From an uncultured Muribaculaceae bacterium (GTDB taxonomy: Bacteria; Bacteroidota; Bacteroidia; Bacteroidales; Muribaculaceae): a stretch of 64,000 nt of DNA. This document shows positions 1 through 9,682 of this stretch, piece after piece. How positions within the stretch are numbered: position 1 is the stretch's first letter; every line of letters begins with the position of its first letter. The notes under the pieces were generated by a model, which did not search any database, was not told the origin of the DNA, and saw nothing but the letters and a program-made list of their open reading frames with translations. The position numbers were made by a program, and so were the translations under genes. The stretch covers positions 153,411-217,410 of the forward strand of contig CAJUHX010000001.1 of NCBI GenBank assembly GCA_910586455.1, read 5' to 3'.

Positions 1-1587
1 GCGGCAACTGAGCATCATACACTCGAAATTATTACAGTAGTCAAACGGTATTTTATGATTTAGCCAGTCGGAACTTTTCACATTCGCAGGGTTGCGCAGC
101 GCGTCAGACGGCAGTATATACACGTTGGAGTAGTCGGTGTCGTTGTTTTCCATACCGTTGAGCACCCATAGATTGTTGAAGCGGTCAAAACCGAGCGCAA
201 ATACATTGTTACCCCAGCTGCCGACAAATGGTGCGTTGCCGTTTTTCTTCGAAAAGCGCACAATCTGGCTGCGTGTATCGCGGTCAATCACACGCACACC
301 GTCGAAACGGCTGGCAAGGTAGTACACCGAGTTGTCGACAGGGTCTTCCACCACCATTCCGTCACCGCCACGACAAGTAAATGAGCCTTGGTGCAATTCG
401 TAGTCGCTTAGGTCTTCGTATGATACATCGCTCATGTTGCCCTGCTCTATCATGTCGGTGGTCTGATATGAATACATGTTGTTGACAGGTCCTGCAAAGC
501 GAGTGCCGTCGCAGGTGCGCACCACCATGCTCGAACCACTGGTAAGATAAATTCTCTCGCCATCGGTCGAGTGGCTTATATAGGCCACATGGCGGCAGAC
601 TCCGCCCTCGGGGCGATAATATTCCTGAATCACCACGGGCGCATCGGCGCTTATATCAAAATTTCCTACACCGTCCTTACAGCCGTGCCATATATTGGTG
701 TCGCTTTTCCATTTGGCTATCTGCGAGTTTCTGAACAGCTGCGGCAGAGTTGTGGAGGCAAGCGCATTGCCTTCGTCGCCAAAGTTCTTTATCTCACTGT
801 CGCATACCAGATAATAACCGTCGGCCGACGGCTTGAACCAGTCGTTGCGGGTATAACTTTCGGCAAGCAATGCCACACCTGCCGGATTGGCAGCATCAGC
901 ATTGAAGCTTATTATATGGTATACATTGCGGTTGTTGCGGTGCTGATAAAAGAGTTCATTGCCTATTACCTGCATTTTTCCGGCGCTACTGCCCAGACGC
1001 AGATATTTGAAGTCGTCGAGCGAGGTATGACGTTCGTCGAGCCTGGCATAGCGCATATCCGATGCCGGTTCGATTACAACCATGTCGCGCCATACAGTGA
1101 CGCCGTAAACATCGCTGCCCCAGTTACGCGACTCCTTTACCACAAGCTTGTCGGCATCGTAGAGCACATATCCGAAACTGGTCGCTATGCAGATATAGTC
1201 GTCCTGCATGTTCACGCTGTTGATTTTCTTGTTCACCGTAATATTGGCGTTCAGAATCTCGGGCAGATTCACCACACGTCCGTCGTCGTAAATAACATCC
1301 ATGTTGGTGTTTTCGTACACAGCCAGCAGGTATTTGTGTTTCTTATTATATAATATTTCAGTTACCGTACAATCGCTTAGTTTGTTGGCGCTGGTGAAAA
1401 CATAGGTTTCCTGTGTGTTCTTATCGTAGGAATACAGACTCCCGTTAGAACTGTAGTACAGCTTCGACGGTGTTTCCACCATGCCCGACATCACTCCGTC
1501 GTACAGCGGATACACAGTCCATGTCTGTGCGCCTGCCACCGAAAGAGTCAGAAGCAGGGTTATAAGAGCTAAGGTTCTTTTTATCAT
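1..1587 (-). CDS. porZ: PorZ-like beta-propeller protein (partial, C-terminus outside window)
   Basis: An open frame runs from the ATG at 1587 to the window edge (529 codons, no stop seen). It begins with a signal peptide (MIKRTLALITLLL, ending near AGA-Q). The mature start TWTVYPLYDG, then LYYSSNGSLYSYDK, a LSDCTVTEILYNKK stretch and the YLLAVYENTNMDVIYDDG repeat match the N-terminal propeller of PorZ. In type IX secretion PorZ is a surface protein that helps attach A-LPS to cargo. Many propeller-like repeats with Y/F/W follow. The ATG is one base from the rdgB stop, so the two are probably co-transcribed. Naming as PorZ rests on the N-terminal propeller only; the C-terminal sorting domain cannot be seen here. 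A generic two-component-regulator-type propeller protein is the alternative. Confidence 0.6.
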   Translation of the reverse strand, partial: MIKRTLALITLLLTLSVAGAQTWTVYPLYDGVMSGMVETPSKLYYSSNGSLYSYDKNTQETYVFTSANKLSDCTVTEILYNKKHKYLLAVYENTNMDVIYDDGRVVNLPEILNANITVNKKINSVNMQDDYICIATSFGYVLYDADKLVVKESRNWGSDVYGVTVWRDMVVIEPASDMRYARLDERHTSLDDFKYLRLGSSAGKMQVIGNELFYQHRNNRNVYHIISFNADAANPAGVALLAESYTRNDWFKPSADGYYLVCDSEIKNFGDEGNALASTTLPQLFRNSQIAKWKSDTNIWHGCKDGVGNFDISADAPVVIQEYYRPEGGVCRHVAYISHSTDGERIYLTSGSSMVVRTCDGTRFAGPVNNMYSYQTTDMIEQGNMSDVSYEDLSDYELHQGSFTCRGGDGMVVEDPVDNSVYYLASRFDGVRVIDRDTRSQIVRFSKKNGNAPFVGSWGNNVFALGFDRFNNLWVLNGMENNDTDYSNVYILPSDALRNPANVKSSDWLNHKIPFDYCNNFECMMLSCR

Positions 1588-1588
1588 T

Positions 1589-2176
1589 CTAATGTCGGTT
1601 TATATATTCGATAAGTGCTGCCACGGCGCGTCCGCGGTGACTTATAGCATTCTTTTCCTCGGCAGTTGCTTCGGCAAAGGTTTTGTTCCAGCCTTCGGGA
1701 CGGAATACAGGGTCGTAACCGAAGCCTCCGCAGCCTGCGGGCTTCGATGTTATCTCTCCTTCGACTTCGCCGGTGAATATATTGGCAGTATCTCCTTCGA
1801 TAAGTGTGATTACAGTGCGGAAACGCGCCTTGCGGTGGCTTACACCGCTGAGGTTTTTCAGCAGCAGCGCCGTGTTGGCAGCCGAGTCATGGCCGTCGGT
1901 GGCATAGCGGGCCGAGCGCACACCGGGTTCACCGCCCAGTGCATCGACTTCCAGACCTGTGTCGTCGGCGAAACAGTCATAGCCGTATCGGTCCTTTACC
2001 CAGCGGGCTTTTATCATGGAGTTCTCTTCGAGAGTGGCTCCTGTTTCGGGTATGTCGTCGCTGCAGCCTATGTCGGCGAGCGACAGTATGCGTATACTGT
2101 CGCCCGCTATCCGGCGTATTTCCGATAATTTATGTGCATTGTTGGTGGCGAACACCAAAGTATTTTGTCCGGTCAT
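1589..2176 (-). CDS. rdgB: Non-canonical purine NTP pyrophosphatase (RdgB/HAM1)
   Basis: A 195-residue protein, the usual length for RdgB/HAM1. The N-terminus LVFATNNAHKLSEI is the family signature (substrate loop T/SxN..K..E). The catalytic region CFADDTGLEVDALGGEPGVRSARYA is complete, and SHRGRA near the C-terminus is the conserved SHR motif. The enzyme hydrolyses dITP, dXTP and ITP to monophosphate and pyrophosphate and so keeps deaminated purines out of DNA. It sits 39 bases downstream of leuS on the same strand and its stop is one base from the start of the PorZ-like gene, suggesting a leuS-rdgB-porZ transcript. Confidence 0.95.
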   Translation of the reverse strand: MTGQNTLVFATNNAHKLSEIRRIAGDSIRILSLADIGCSDDIPETGATLEENSMIKARWVKDRYGYDCFADDTGLEVDALGGEPGVRSARYATDGHDSAANTALLLKNLSGVSHRKARFRTVITLIEGDTANIFTGEVEGEITSKPAGCGGFGYDPVFRPEGWNKTFAEATAEEKNAISHRGRAVAALIEYINRH

Positions 2177-2215
2177 ACTATTAAAAACGGTATTTCTCCG
2201 CTTTTATTGTAGGAA

Positions 2216-4993
2216 TCAGGATACTACGATGTTCACAATCTTACGTGGCACCACAATCACCTTTCTGATTGTTTTACCGTCGAGCCACTTGGCTGCGTTC
2301 TCGTTGGCTTTTGCCAGAGCCTCTACCCGGTCGGCGGGCATATCGGCCGGTACGGTGATGTTGAATCGTGCCTTGCCGTTGAACGATACTGCGTAGGTTA
2401 CTTCCGATTCCACCAGGTAGGCCTCGTTATACTCGGGCCACTGAGCGTCGCATATTGTGCTTTCGTTGCCCAGAGCTGAGTGCCAGAGTTCTTCCGACAC
2501 GTGCGGGGCAAACGGTGCCAGCAGCACCGCCAGGGGTGCGAGTATCTCGCGGCTGTGGCACTTCTGTTGGCTGAGCTCGTTGACACAAATCATAAACGCG
2601 GCCACAGAGGTGTTGAACGAGAAGTTCTCTATATCCTCGCTCACCTTCTTGATGAGCTTGTGAAGCGACTTTAGGTTGTCGGCAGAGGGCTTGCTGTCGT
2701 CGACCAGCAGCTGATCGCCTTTATAATAGAGGTTCCATAGTTTCTTTATAAAGCGGTTTACACCGTCAATGCCGTTTGTGTCCCAGGGTTTGCTCTGCTC
2801 CAGCGGACCGAGGAACATCTCGTACAGACGCAGGGTGTCGGCTCCGTAGCGCTCTACTATATCGTCGGGATTCACTACATTGAACATCGATTTCGACATT
2901 TTTTCAACAGCTGCTCCGCAACGGTACTTGCCGTCATCGTCGAGCACAAACTCGGCGGTGGCGAATTCCGGACGCCAGTTGCGGAAGGCTTCCAGATCGA
3001 GTACATCGTTGCTCACGATATTTACATCCACGTGGATGGGAGTGACGTCGTAGCTGTCTTTCTTGCCCAGGGTCACAAAGGTGTTGGTGTCTTTTATACG
3101 GTACACAAAATTGCTCCGGCCCTGAATCATGCCCTGGTTTATGAGCTTGCCGAAAGGTTCGTCGCGGCATACCGCACCGAGGTCGTAGAGGAACTTGTTC
3201 CAGAAACGGCTATATATAAGGTGTCCGGTGGCATGTTCGGTACCACCTATATAGAGGTCGACGTTCTGCCAGTATTCATTGGCGTCTTTCGACACGAGCG
3301 CCTCCGCATTATGGGGGTCCATATAGCGCAGATAGTAGGCCGACGAGCCTGCGAAACCGGGCATAGTGTTGAGTTCGAGAGGATAGCCCTCGGCGGTACA
3401 CCAGTTCTTGGCGCGTCCCAGCGGAGGCTCGCCGCTTTCGGTAGGCAGGAATTTGTCGACCTCGGGCAGCTGCAGCGGCAGTTTATCGTCGGAAAGCACA
3501 TTGGCCACACCGTCTTTATAATATACAGGGAATGGTTCGCCCCAGTAGCGCTGACGCGAGAATATGGCATCGCGCAGGCGGTAGTTTACCTTCACCTTGC
3601 CTATACCGGCTTCTTCGATATACTTCTTGGCCTTGGCCATTGCTTCTTTTACATCGAGGCCGTTGAGGTCCAGACGGTCCGAAGCCGAGTTCACCATCTT
3701 GCCACTTTTGGCGTCATAGCTTTCCTCGCTTACATCGGCACCATCTATCAGAGGTATTACCGGAAGGTCGAAGTGGCGGGCGAAGGCATAGTCGCGGCTG
3801 TCGTGGGCCGGCACTGCCATGATTGCTCCGGTGCCGTATCCGGCAAGTACATAATCGCTGACCCAGACCGGAATTTTAGCTCCGCTGAGCGGGTTCACGG
3901 CGTATGCGCCGGTGAATACACCGCTCACACGCTTGTCAATCATGCGTTCGCGCTCTGTCTTATGCTTTATGCTGCGGCGATACTCGTCGACAGCTTCGCG
4001 CTGCCCGGCGGTAGTAACCATATCCACATACTCGCTTTCGGGTGCAAGCACCATAAAGGTTACGCCGAATACGGTATCGGGGCGGGTGGTGAATATCTCA
4101 AGCTGCACATCGCTTCCATCGATGTCGAATTTCATTTCGGCACCTTCGCTGCGTCCGATCCAGTTGCGCTGGGTTTCCTTGAGCGAGTCGGTCCAGTCGA
4201 GTTTCTCCAAATCGTTGAGCAGACGGCCTGCGTAAGCCGACACTCGCAGACACCACTGGTACATCAGTTTCTGCTCCACCGGATATCCGCCGCGAACCGA
4301 CAGGCCTTCGCTGACCTCGTCGTTGGCCAGCACAGTGCCGAGTTTCGGACACCAGTTTACCATAGTGTTGCCCAGATAAGCTATGCGGTAGTTCATCAGA
4401 GTATCGGCCTTCTGCTTTTCGTCCATGGCCTTCCATTGGTCGGCGCTGAAGCAGAGTTCCTCGCCGCCTGCTGCATGCACACCCTCGGTGCCTGACACTT
4501 CAAAGCCGGCTACAAGGTCGGCTATGGGCATTGCCTTCTGCAGGGCTGTGTTGTAATAGTGTTCGAACATGCGTATGAACGCCCACTGGGTCCACTTGTA
4601 GTAGTCGGGGGCGCATGTACGGATTTCGCGGTTCCAGTCGTAGCTGAAACCAATTTTATCGAGCTGCTCGCGGTAGCGCGCTATGTTCACATTGGTAGTC
4701 TTCTCGGGGTGCTGCCCTGTCTGGATGGCATACTGCTCGGCGGGGAGTCCGTATGCATCATATCCCATTGGATGAAGCACATTGAAACCCTTCAGACGTT
4801 TATAACGGCTATATATGTCCGAAGCTATATAACCCAACGGATGTCCAACATGCAGACCTGCCCCTGAAGGATAAGGAAACATGTCGAGGACATAAAATTT
4901 TGGTTTGCTGCGGTCAATTTCAACCTTGTAAGTACCGTTATTGCGCCAGCTCTCCTGCCAGCGGCTTTCTATATCTTTATGATTGTATTCCAC
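2216..4993 (-). CDS. leuS: Leucyl-tRNA synthetase
   Basis: A 925-residue class I synthetase that charges tRNA-Leu. The HIGH-type motif lies in PYPSGAGLHVGHPLGY and the KMSKS loop is EKMSKSMFNVVNPDD. The CP1 editing domain is present (TTRPDTVFGVTFMVLAPE, then AVPAHDSRDYAFA). The C-terminal anticodon-binding and tail regions are intact. It is longer than E. coli LeuS (860) because of a mid-protein insertion, as is usual in Bacteroidetes. The start is a GTG (4991-4993): the family N-terminus EYNHKDIESRWQ follows directly. The nadA stop is 25 bases upstream. Confidence 0.97.
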   Translation of the reverse strand: MEYNHKDIESRWQESWRNNGTYKVEIDRSKPKFYVLDMFPYPSGAGLHVGHPLGYIASDIYSRYKRLKGFNVLHPMGYDAYGLPAEQYAIQTGQHPEKTTNVNIARYREQLDKIGFSYDWNREIRTCAPDYYKWTQWAFIRMFEHYYNTALQKAMPIADLVAGFEVSGTEGVHAAGGEELCFSADQWKAMDEKQKADTLMNYRIAYLGNTMVNWCPKLGTVLANDEVSEGLSVRGGYPVEQKLMYQWCLRVSAYAGRLLNDLEKLDWTDSLKETQRNWIGRSEGAEMKFDIDGSDVQLEIFTTRPDTVFGVTFMVLAPESEYVDMVTTAGQREAVDEYRRSIKHKTERERMIDKRVSGVFTGAYAVNPLSGAKIPVWVSDYVLAGYGTGAIMAVPAHDSRDYAFARHFDLPVIPLIDGADVSEESYDAKSGKMVNSASDRLDLNGLDVKEAMAKAKKYIEEAGIGKVKVNYRLRDAIFSRQRYWGEPFPVYYKDGVANVLSDDKLPLQLPEVDKFLPTESGEPPLGRAKNWCTAEGYPLELNTMPGFAGSSAYYLRYMDPHNAEALVSKDANEYWQNVDLYIGGTEHATGHLIYSRFWNKFLYDLGAVCRDEPFGKLINQGMIQGRSNFVYRIKDTNTFVTLGKKDSYDVTPIHVDVNIVSNDVLDLEAFRNWRPEFATAEFVLDDDGKYRCGAAVEKMSKSMFNVVNPDDIVERYGADTLRLYEMFLGPLEQSKPWDTNGIDGVNRFIKKLWNLYYKGDQLLVDDSKPSADNLKSLHKLIKKVSEDIENFSFNTSVAAFMICVNELSQQKCHSREILAPLAVLLAPFAPHVSEELWHSALGNESTICDAQWPEYNEAYLVESEVTYAVSFNGKARFNITVPADMPADRVEALAKANENAAKWLDGKTIRKVIVVPRKIVNIVVS

Positions 4994-5017
4994 TTTTTTA
5001 ATATTGAATGTTAAAGA

Positions 5018-5986
5018 TTAACTCAGCTCCAGCATACGCTCAATGGGGCGGCGGGCCTTTTCGGCAAGTTCGGGGTCCACTATAATTTCGGGCTGCTCGA
5101 ATTTCAGACAGTTGTAAAGCTTCTCCATAGTGTTGAGCTTCATATAGCGGCAGTCGTTGCATCCGCAAGTGCTGTCGTTGGGCGGAGCCGGTATGAAAGT
5201 CTTGTCGGGGCAGCTCTTCTGCATCTGGTGCAGAATACCGCTTTCGGTTGCCACGATGAATTCGGTATCGTCCGATTCAACGGCATACTTCAGCAATACG
5301 GCTGTCGAACCTATCACATCGGCCATAAGCTGCAGCGGACGCTTGCATTCGGGGTGTACCAGCACCTTTGCCTGCGGATGCTGCTTTTTTAGCTCGGCAA
5401 TTTTCTCAACCGAGAACTCCTCGTGTACATGGCAAGCACCATCCCACAACAGCATATTCCGGCCCGTAACCGAATTTATATAATTGCCCAGATTACGGTC
5501 GGGTCCGAATATAAGCTTGGCATCGGCAGGGAATGTATCGACAATCTTGCGGGCATTGCCCGACGTAACCAGCACATCGGTCAGTGCCTTCACGCCTATT
5601 GAAGTGTTGACATACGAAATCACTGTATGGTCAGGGTGAGCTGCCACAAACTCCGCGAATTTGTCGGCCGGACAGGAGTCGGCCAGCGAGCAGCCGGCGT
5701 TGATATCCGGAATGAGTACTTTCTTGTCGGGGCACAGCACCTTTGCAGTTTCGCCCATGAAGTGTACGCCGCAGAGCACAATCATGCGGGCATTGTCGAG
5801 TTTTGCCGCAATTTGGGCCAGAGCCAGCGAGTCACCTATATAATCGGCGATATCCTGGATTTCGGCCGGCTGGTAATAGTGGGCCATAATCACCGCGCCT
5901 TTTTCTTTTTTTATACGCAGTATTTCGGCTTTCAGATCAATCGCCGGATCCACCGGAGCATCGACATATCCTTTTTCAACAGCCAT
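5018..5986 (-). CDS. nadA: Quinolinate synthase A
   Basis: A 322-residue 4Fe-4S enzyme that condenses iminoaspartate with dihydroxyacetone phosphate to quinolinate in de novo NAD synthesis. The three pseudo-symmetric domains are visible: MAHYYQPAEIQDIADYIGDSL at the N-terminus, the VHPECKRPL segment, and the C-terminal CGCNDCRYMKLNTMEKLY segment carrying cluster cysteines. NadB and NadC are not next to it. It is the first gene left of the AT-rich gap and is transcribed away from it. Confidence 0.96.
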   Translation of the reverse strand: MAVEKGYVDAPVDPAIDLKAEILRIKKEKGAVIMAHYYQPAEIQDIADYIGDSLALAQIAAKLDNARMIVLCGVHFMGETAKVLCPDKKVLIPDINAGCSLADSCPADKFAEFVAAHPDHTVISYVNTSIGVKALTDVLVTSGNARKIVDTFPADAKLIFGPDRNLGNYINSVTGRNMLLWDGACHVHEEFSVEKIAELKKQHPQAKVLVHPECKRPLQLMADVIGSTAVLLKYAVESDDTEFIVATESGILHQMQKSCPDKTFIPAPPNDSTCGCNDCRYMKLNTMEKLYNCLKFEQPEIIVDPELAEKARRPIERMLELS

Positions 5987-6898
5987 TTTTTATTGTTTAT
6001 ATTTTTTGAATTTTTAAAATTTTAAAAATTTCCTTTCCCAAATAATAATAATGCGTGTTGAAAAGGTAGATAAGTTTTTGTGTGTCAAAGTATAAAAATG
6101 ATTTATGAACATATATTTTACTTTGTGTACATACTATCTACACCATCATGCTCTGAATAAAAGCGCACTAAGGATGTTTTCAACACCATGTCAAGAATGT
6201 GCAAAGTTAATAATTTTCTCCGATACTATGTGTCAATAAGCACTTAATATAGTGTTTAAAAATAAATAAAACATTCAGTGAATTAAATTTGGACTTATGC
6301 CACCAAGCTTTTATACAGACATTGGAAGATATTTTCCAAATTTATTTCTTGAGTTTTTACTGAATACTTTTCAACAGTTTTCAACAGGGTTTTCTACAGC
6401 TGTCGAAAAGTGTCGCCAACTCCGGTTGAAGCTGTATGGCGTTGATGCTGCATGTCGATATAGCAAGTAATTATGCTGTAAATATGCCATATACGTTATA
6501 AACAGGATTATTTACAGTTTATCTACAAGTCAATGCGCTGTAAATCAGTGTTGTTTGGAGTTATTAACAACAATGTTGATAACTTTGTATACATGTGTGT
6601 TGATTATTTTATGAACCGACTAATAATTATTTCCAACATACTTATATACAAGTTTTCAACATGTATATACTTTGGAAATCAATCTATTAAATTGTTATAT
6701 ACATTAGTGTTGATAACTTTGTATACATATTTTCAAACACTCTTTTAATTGCAGTTTACTGCAACTAAAATCTGCATATTTTGCACTTTTTTAACCAAAA
6801 TGATATTAAACTTCGTAGCATAAAGATAGTCTTATTCAATGTGTGACAAAATCCACAAAATTATTCTATTCAACATCCCATATATCACAGTAAAAAAG
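5987..6898. other. Candidate chromosomal origin: AT-rich gap with DnaA-box-like array
   Basis: This 0.9-kb stretch has no supported gene and is far more AT-rich than its surroundings. It contains many 9-mers of the type TTWTNNACA: CTATCTACA 6134-6142, TTTTCAACA 6177-6185, 6368-6376, 6378-6386 and 6653-6661, TTTTCTACA 6390-6398, TTATAAACA 6496-6504, TTATTTACA 6508-6516, TTATCTACA 6519-6527, TTATTAACA 6561-6569, and on the other strand TTATCAACA at 6574-6582 and 6708-6716 and TAATCAACA at 6598-6606. Several are spaced 10-12 bases apart, one helical turn, as in real origins. The flanking genes diverge. The perfect E. coli consensus TTATCCACA is absent and dnaA is not adjacent, so this is inference, not proof. 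Confidence 0.5.
6574..6728. repeat. 21-bp direct repeat pair inside the candidate origin
   Basis: The sequence TGTTGATAACTTTGTATACA followed by T occurs exactly at 6574-6594 and again at 6708-6728, 134 bases apart. A weaker relative (ACTTTGTGTACAT) lies at 6119-6131. Each copy starts with a DnaA-box-like TGTTGATAA and also contains TAACTTTG, which would read as a Bacteroidetes -7 promoter box. The copies could therefore be initiator-binding repeats, promoters, or both. Confidence 0.8.
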
Positions 6899-9682
6899 AT
6901 GATACGCAAAGTACTATTGTTACTCGCACTGGCAGTCAGCGTGGCACATGCTATGGCCTTTTCCATTAAAGGCAAAGTGCTCGATGAAAATTCTGATCCT
7001 ATGATGCAGGCTTCGGTGCGTGTACTCAAACCGGACAGCACCCTGGTGAAGGGAGTTTTGACAAATGAGAACGGCGCTTTTACAATAAGCGGTATAAATG
7101 CCGGAAACTACATTGTTGAAACCTCGTTTGTAGGCTATGACAGCCAGAGCCGGAATATAAAAATATCTAACGCCGATATAACGCTCAAGCCTGTCGAAAT
7201 GCAGGCCGGAGCCCTGATGCTGCGTGAGGCAGAGGTGGTGGGAGTGCGTACCCCTATAAAAGTGATGCAGGATACAGTTGAATATAATGCCGACGCATAC
7301 CGCACACAGCCCAATGCAGTGGTGGAAGACCTGCTGAAACGTCTGCCGGGTGTGGAAGTGGACTCCGAAGGAAAAATCACCGCGAACGGCAAATCTGTAA
7401 CAAAGATACTCATCGACGGTAAGGAATTCTTTGCCGACGACCCCACGGTGGCTTCGCGCAACCTGCCCGTCGACATGGTCGACAAACTGCAAGTGGTAGA
7501 ACGCAAGAGTGATCTGGCCCGTATAACCGGTGTCGACGACGGTGAAGAAGAAACCGTAATAAACCTTACCGTAAAAAAAGGCATGAACAACGGCTGGTTC
7601 GGTAATGCCGAGGCAGGATACGGCACTGACGACCGATATAAAGCCAACTTTATTGTAAACCGTTTCTGGAACGGTAATCAGCTCACACTCCTTGGCAACT
7701 TCAACAATGTGAATGAACTGGGTTTCAACGACGGCATGTCGGGACGCTTCCGCAGATTCGGCGGCGACAAAGGCATAACAAAATCGCAGGCACTAGGACT
7801 CAATTTCAACATTGGAAACAAAGAGATATTCCGTGTAGGCGGTAATATTATGTACAGCCATACCGACCGCGACACCCGGACATCGTCGGCCCGCACATAT
7901 ATATTCCCCGATTCAAGTTCATATTACGATACCGAAAAAAACTCGCGTGACAAAGGTAATACATTCCGTGCCGACTTCCGTGTGCAGTGGAATCCCGATT
8001 CAATGAACACATTTGAGTTCCGTCCCAACTTCAGCTACTCCAAAAACGACAGTTGGTCGGACTCCTATGCGCTTACACGCAACGGACTGCTGGCAAACGT
8101 AACCGAGAGCCGTAATAAGCAGTACTCGCGAGGCACATCGTATGAATTCCGTGGTAATCTTATATACAACCATAAATTCCGCAGTCGTCCCGGCCGTTCG
8201 TTCTCGGTATTCGCTAACTACAATATTACCGATACCCGCGAGAAAACCGATAACTACAGCTGGAATAAATTCTTCCTCCTCGGCGACTCAATCGATATCA
8301 TGGACCAGTGGACCGACAATCATACCTGGAACAACAATATATCGGCGCGCATAAGCTGGACCGAACCTTTGGGCAATGTAAAGAACGGCAACTTCCTTAC
8401 TTTCGCCTACCGCTTCCAATACCGCTGGAATAATGCCGACAAACTTACATACGACCATCCGGTACTTTGGCCCGACGGATTCGAAGGCAATCCGGTGATA
8501 GGCGAAGAACTTGAATTCAATACCGAACTCAGCAATCAGTTCCGCAACGACTACATGAGTCAGGATATACGAGCAGGCTTCAAGCATGTGTCTAAAACTG
8601 GTTCAATCGACGTGGGCTTGTCGTTGGTACCACAGATGTCGAAAAGCATCAATCTGCTCGACGATGAAAAAACGATACCAGCCCGACATGTATTCAACTT
8701 CGCCCCCTATCTGCGCTACCGTTACAAAATGGGCAAAAGCCGCTCCATGAACGTCGACTACATGGGTCGCTCGTCGCAGCCCTCCATGAACCAGCTGCAG
8801 CCTGTGGCCGACATATCCGACCCCTTGCGCATAGTAATAGGTAATCCTGACCTGAAACCATCGTTCAGCCATAATGTACGCTTCCGTTTCCAGGATTTCA
8901 ACGCCGACGCGCAGCGCTCAATAATGGCTATGATTGACGGTACGCTCAACCAGAACTCCATAGTGTCGAAAACCACCTATAACGACCAGACCGGCGGGCA
9001 GACCACAACCTACGAAAACGTAAGCGGAGTATGGAACATCCGTGGTATGAACATGCTGTCGATGCCTCTGCGCAACCGTCAGTTTATGTTCAACAACTTC
9101 TTGATGCTCAACTATAGCACCTCAGTAAGTTTTAACAATGGCGATCGTAATCGCAGCGGTTCGTTTATGATGCGCGAGCAGCCCGGCATCAGCTGGCGTC
9201 CGGACTATGTGGAACTCGAACTTCGACCCTTCTACTCGCTTCAGACCGTAAACTATTCTATGCCTACCACAGCCGGACGTACAGTACACAGCTATGGCGG
9301 AAGCTTCCGTGGTACATACAATGCGCCTTTTGGCCTCAGTGTAGGTTCTGATGTGGAATACAGCGCCACCAGCGGTTACAGCCAGGGCTACGACAGCAAA
9401 CAATGGATGTGGAACGCCAACATCAGCTACAGCTTCCTGCGCGGACGTGCCATGACAGTAAGCCTCAAAGCCTACGACCTGCTGCAGCAGAAATCGAACA
9501 TCAGCCGTACAGTCACAGCCAACTACAGCGAAGACATACGCTACAACTCGCTTACCCGCTACTTTATGGTAAGCGTAGCCTACAAATTCAATACATTCGG
9601 GGCAGGCCAGCAGCCCGAAGACCGCAACAAACGTCGTGGCCCCGGCGGGCCTCCTCCCGGCGGTCACGGTCGGCCGTTCTGA
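6899..9682 (+). CDS. Outer membrane beta-barrel protein with carboxypeptidase-regulatory-like and plug domains
   Basis: A 927-residue TonB-receptor-like outer-membrane protein. I place the start at the ATG at 6899, because the signal peptide MIRKVLLLLALAVSVAHAMA begins there; an in-frame ATG 60 bases upstream would add a non-signal extension. After cleavage comes a CarboxypepD_reg-like beta-sandwich (SIKGKVLDENSDPM to about residue 95), then a plug (AVVEDLLKRLPGVEVD, ILIDGKEFFADDP) and a long barrel rich in alternating aromatic strands. The tail is Pro/Gly/Arg-rich (RRGPGGPPPGG), common in this family. No SusD-like partner is adjacent, so it is probably not a classic SusC. The transported ligand is unknown. 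Confidence 0.88.
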   Translation: MIRKVLLLLALAVSVAHAMAFSIKGKVLDENSDPMMQASVRVLKPDSTLVKGVLTNENGAFTISGINAGNYIVETSFVGYDSQSRNIKISNADITLKPVEMQAGALMLREAEVVGVRTPIKVMQDTVEYNADAYRTQPNAVVEDLLKRLPGVEVDSEGKITANGKSVTKILIDGKEFFADDPTVASRNLPVDMVDKLQVVERKSDLARITGVDDGEEETVINLTVKKGMNNGWFGNAEAGYGTDDRYKANFIVNRFWNGNQLTLLGNFNNVNELGFNDGMSGRFRRFGGDKGITKSQALGLNFNIGNKEIFRVGGNIMYSHTDRDTRTSSARTYIFPDSSSYYDTEKNSRDKGNTFRADFRVQWNPDSMNTFEFRPNFSYSKNDSWSDSYALTRNGLLANVTESRNKQYSRGTSYEFRGNLIYNHKFRSRPGRSFSVFANYNITDTREKTDNYSWNKFFLLGDSIDIMDQWTDNHTWNNNISARISWTEPLGNVKNGNFLTFAYRFQYRWNNADKLTYDHPVLWPDGFEGNPVIGEELEFNTELSNQFRNDYMSQDIRAGFKHVSKTGSIDVGLSLVPQMSKSINLLDDEKTIPARHVFNFAPYLRYRYKMGKSRSMNVDYMGRSSQPSMNQLQPVADISDPLRIVIGNPDLKPSFSHNVRFRFQDFNADAQRSIMAMIDGTLNQNSIVSKTTYNDQTGGQTTTYENVSGVWNIRGMNMLSMPLRNRQFMFNNFLMLNYSTSVSFNNGDRNRSGSFMMREQPGISWRPDYVELELRPFYSLQTVNYSMPTTAGRTVHSYGGSFRGTYNAPFGLSVGSDVEYSATSGYSQGYDSKQWMWNANISYSFLRGRAMTVSLKAYDLLQQKSNISRTVTANYSEDIRYNSLTRYFMVSVAYKFNTFGAGQQPEDRNKRRGPGGPPPGGHGRPF

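Noticed and set aside
3026..3042. CACGTG palindrome (ATCCACGTGGAT) inside leuS as a second parS
   Set aside because: Flanks lack the TGTT/AACA halves required by ParB, and it lies within a conserved coding segment.
3032..4495. A 487-codon open frame antisense to leuS
   Set aside because: leuS is complete with all synthetase motifs on the other strand; the antisense translation has no domain and the composition typical of a reverse-frame shadow.
6533..6748. A 71-codon plus-strand frame in the AT-rich gap
   Set aside because: Composed of low-complexity I/N/Y/F residues, overlaps the repeats and DnaA-like boxes, and has no RBS or family.
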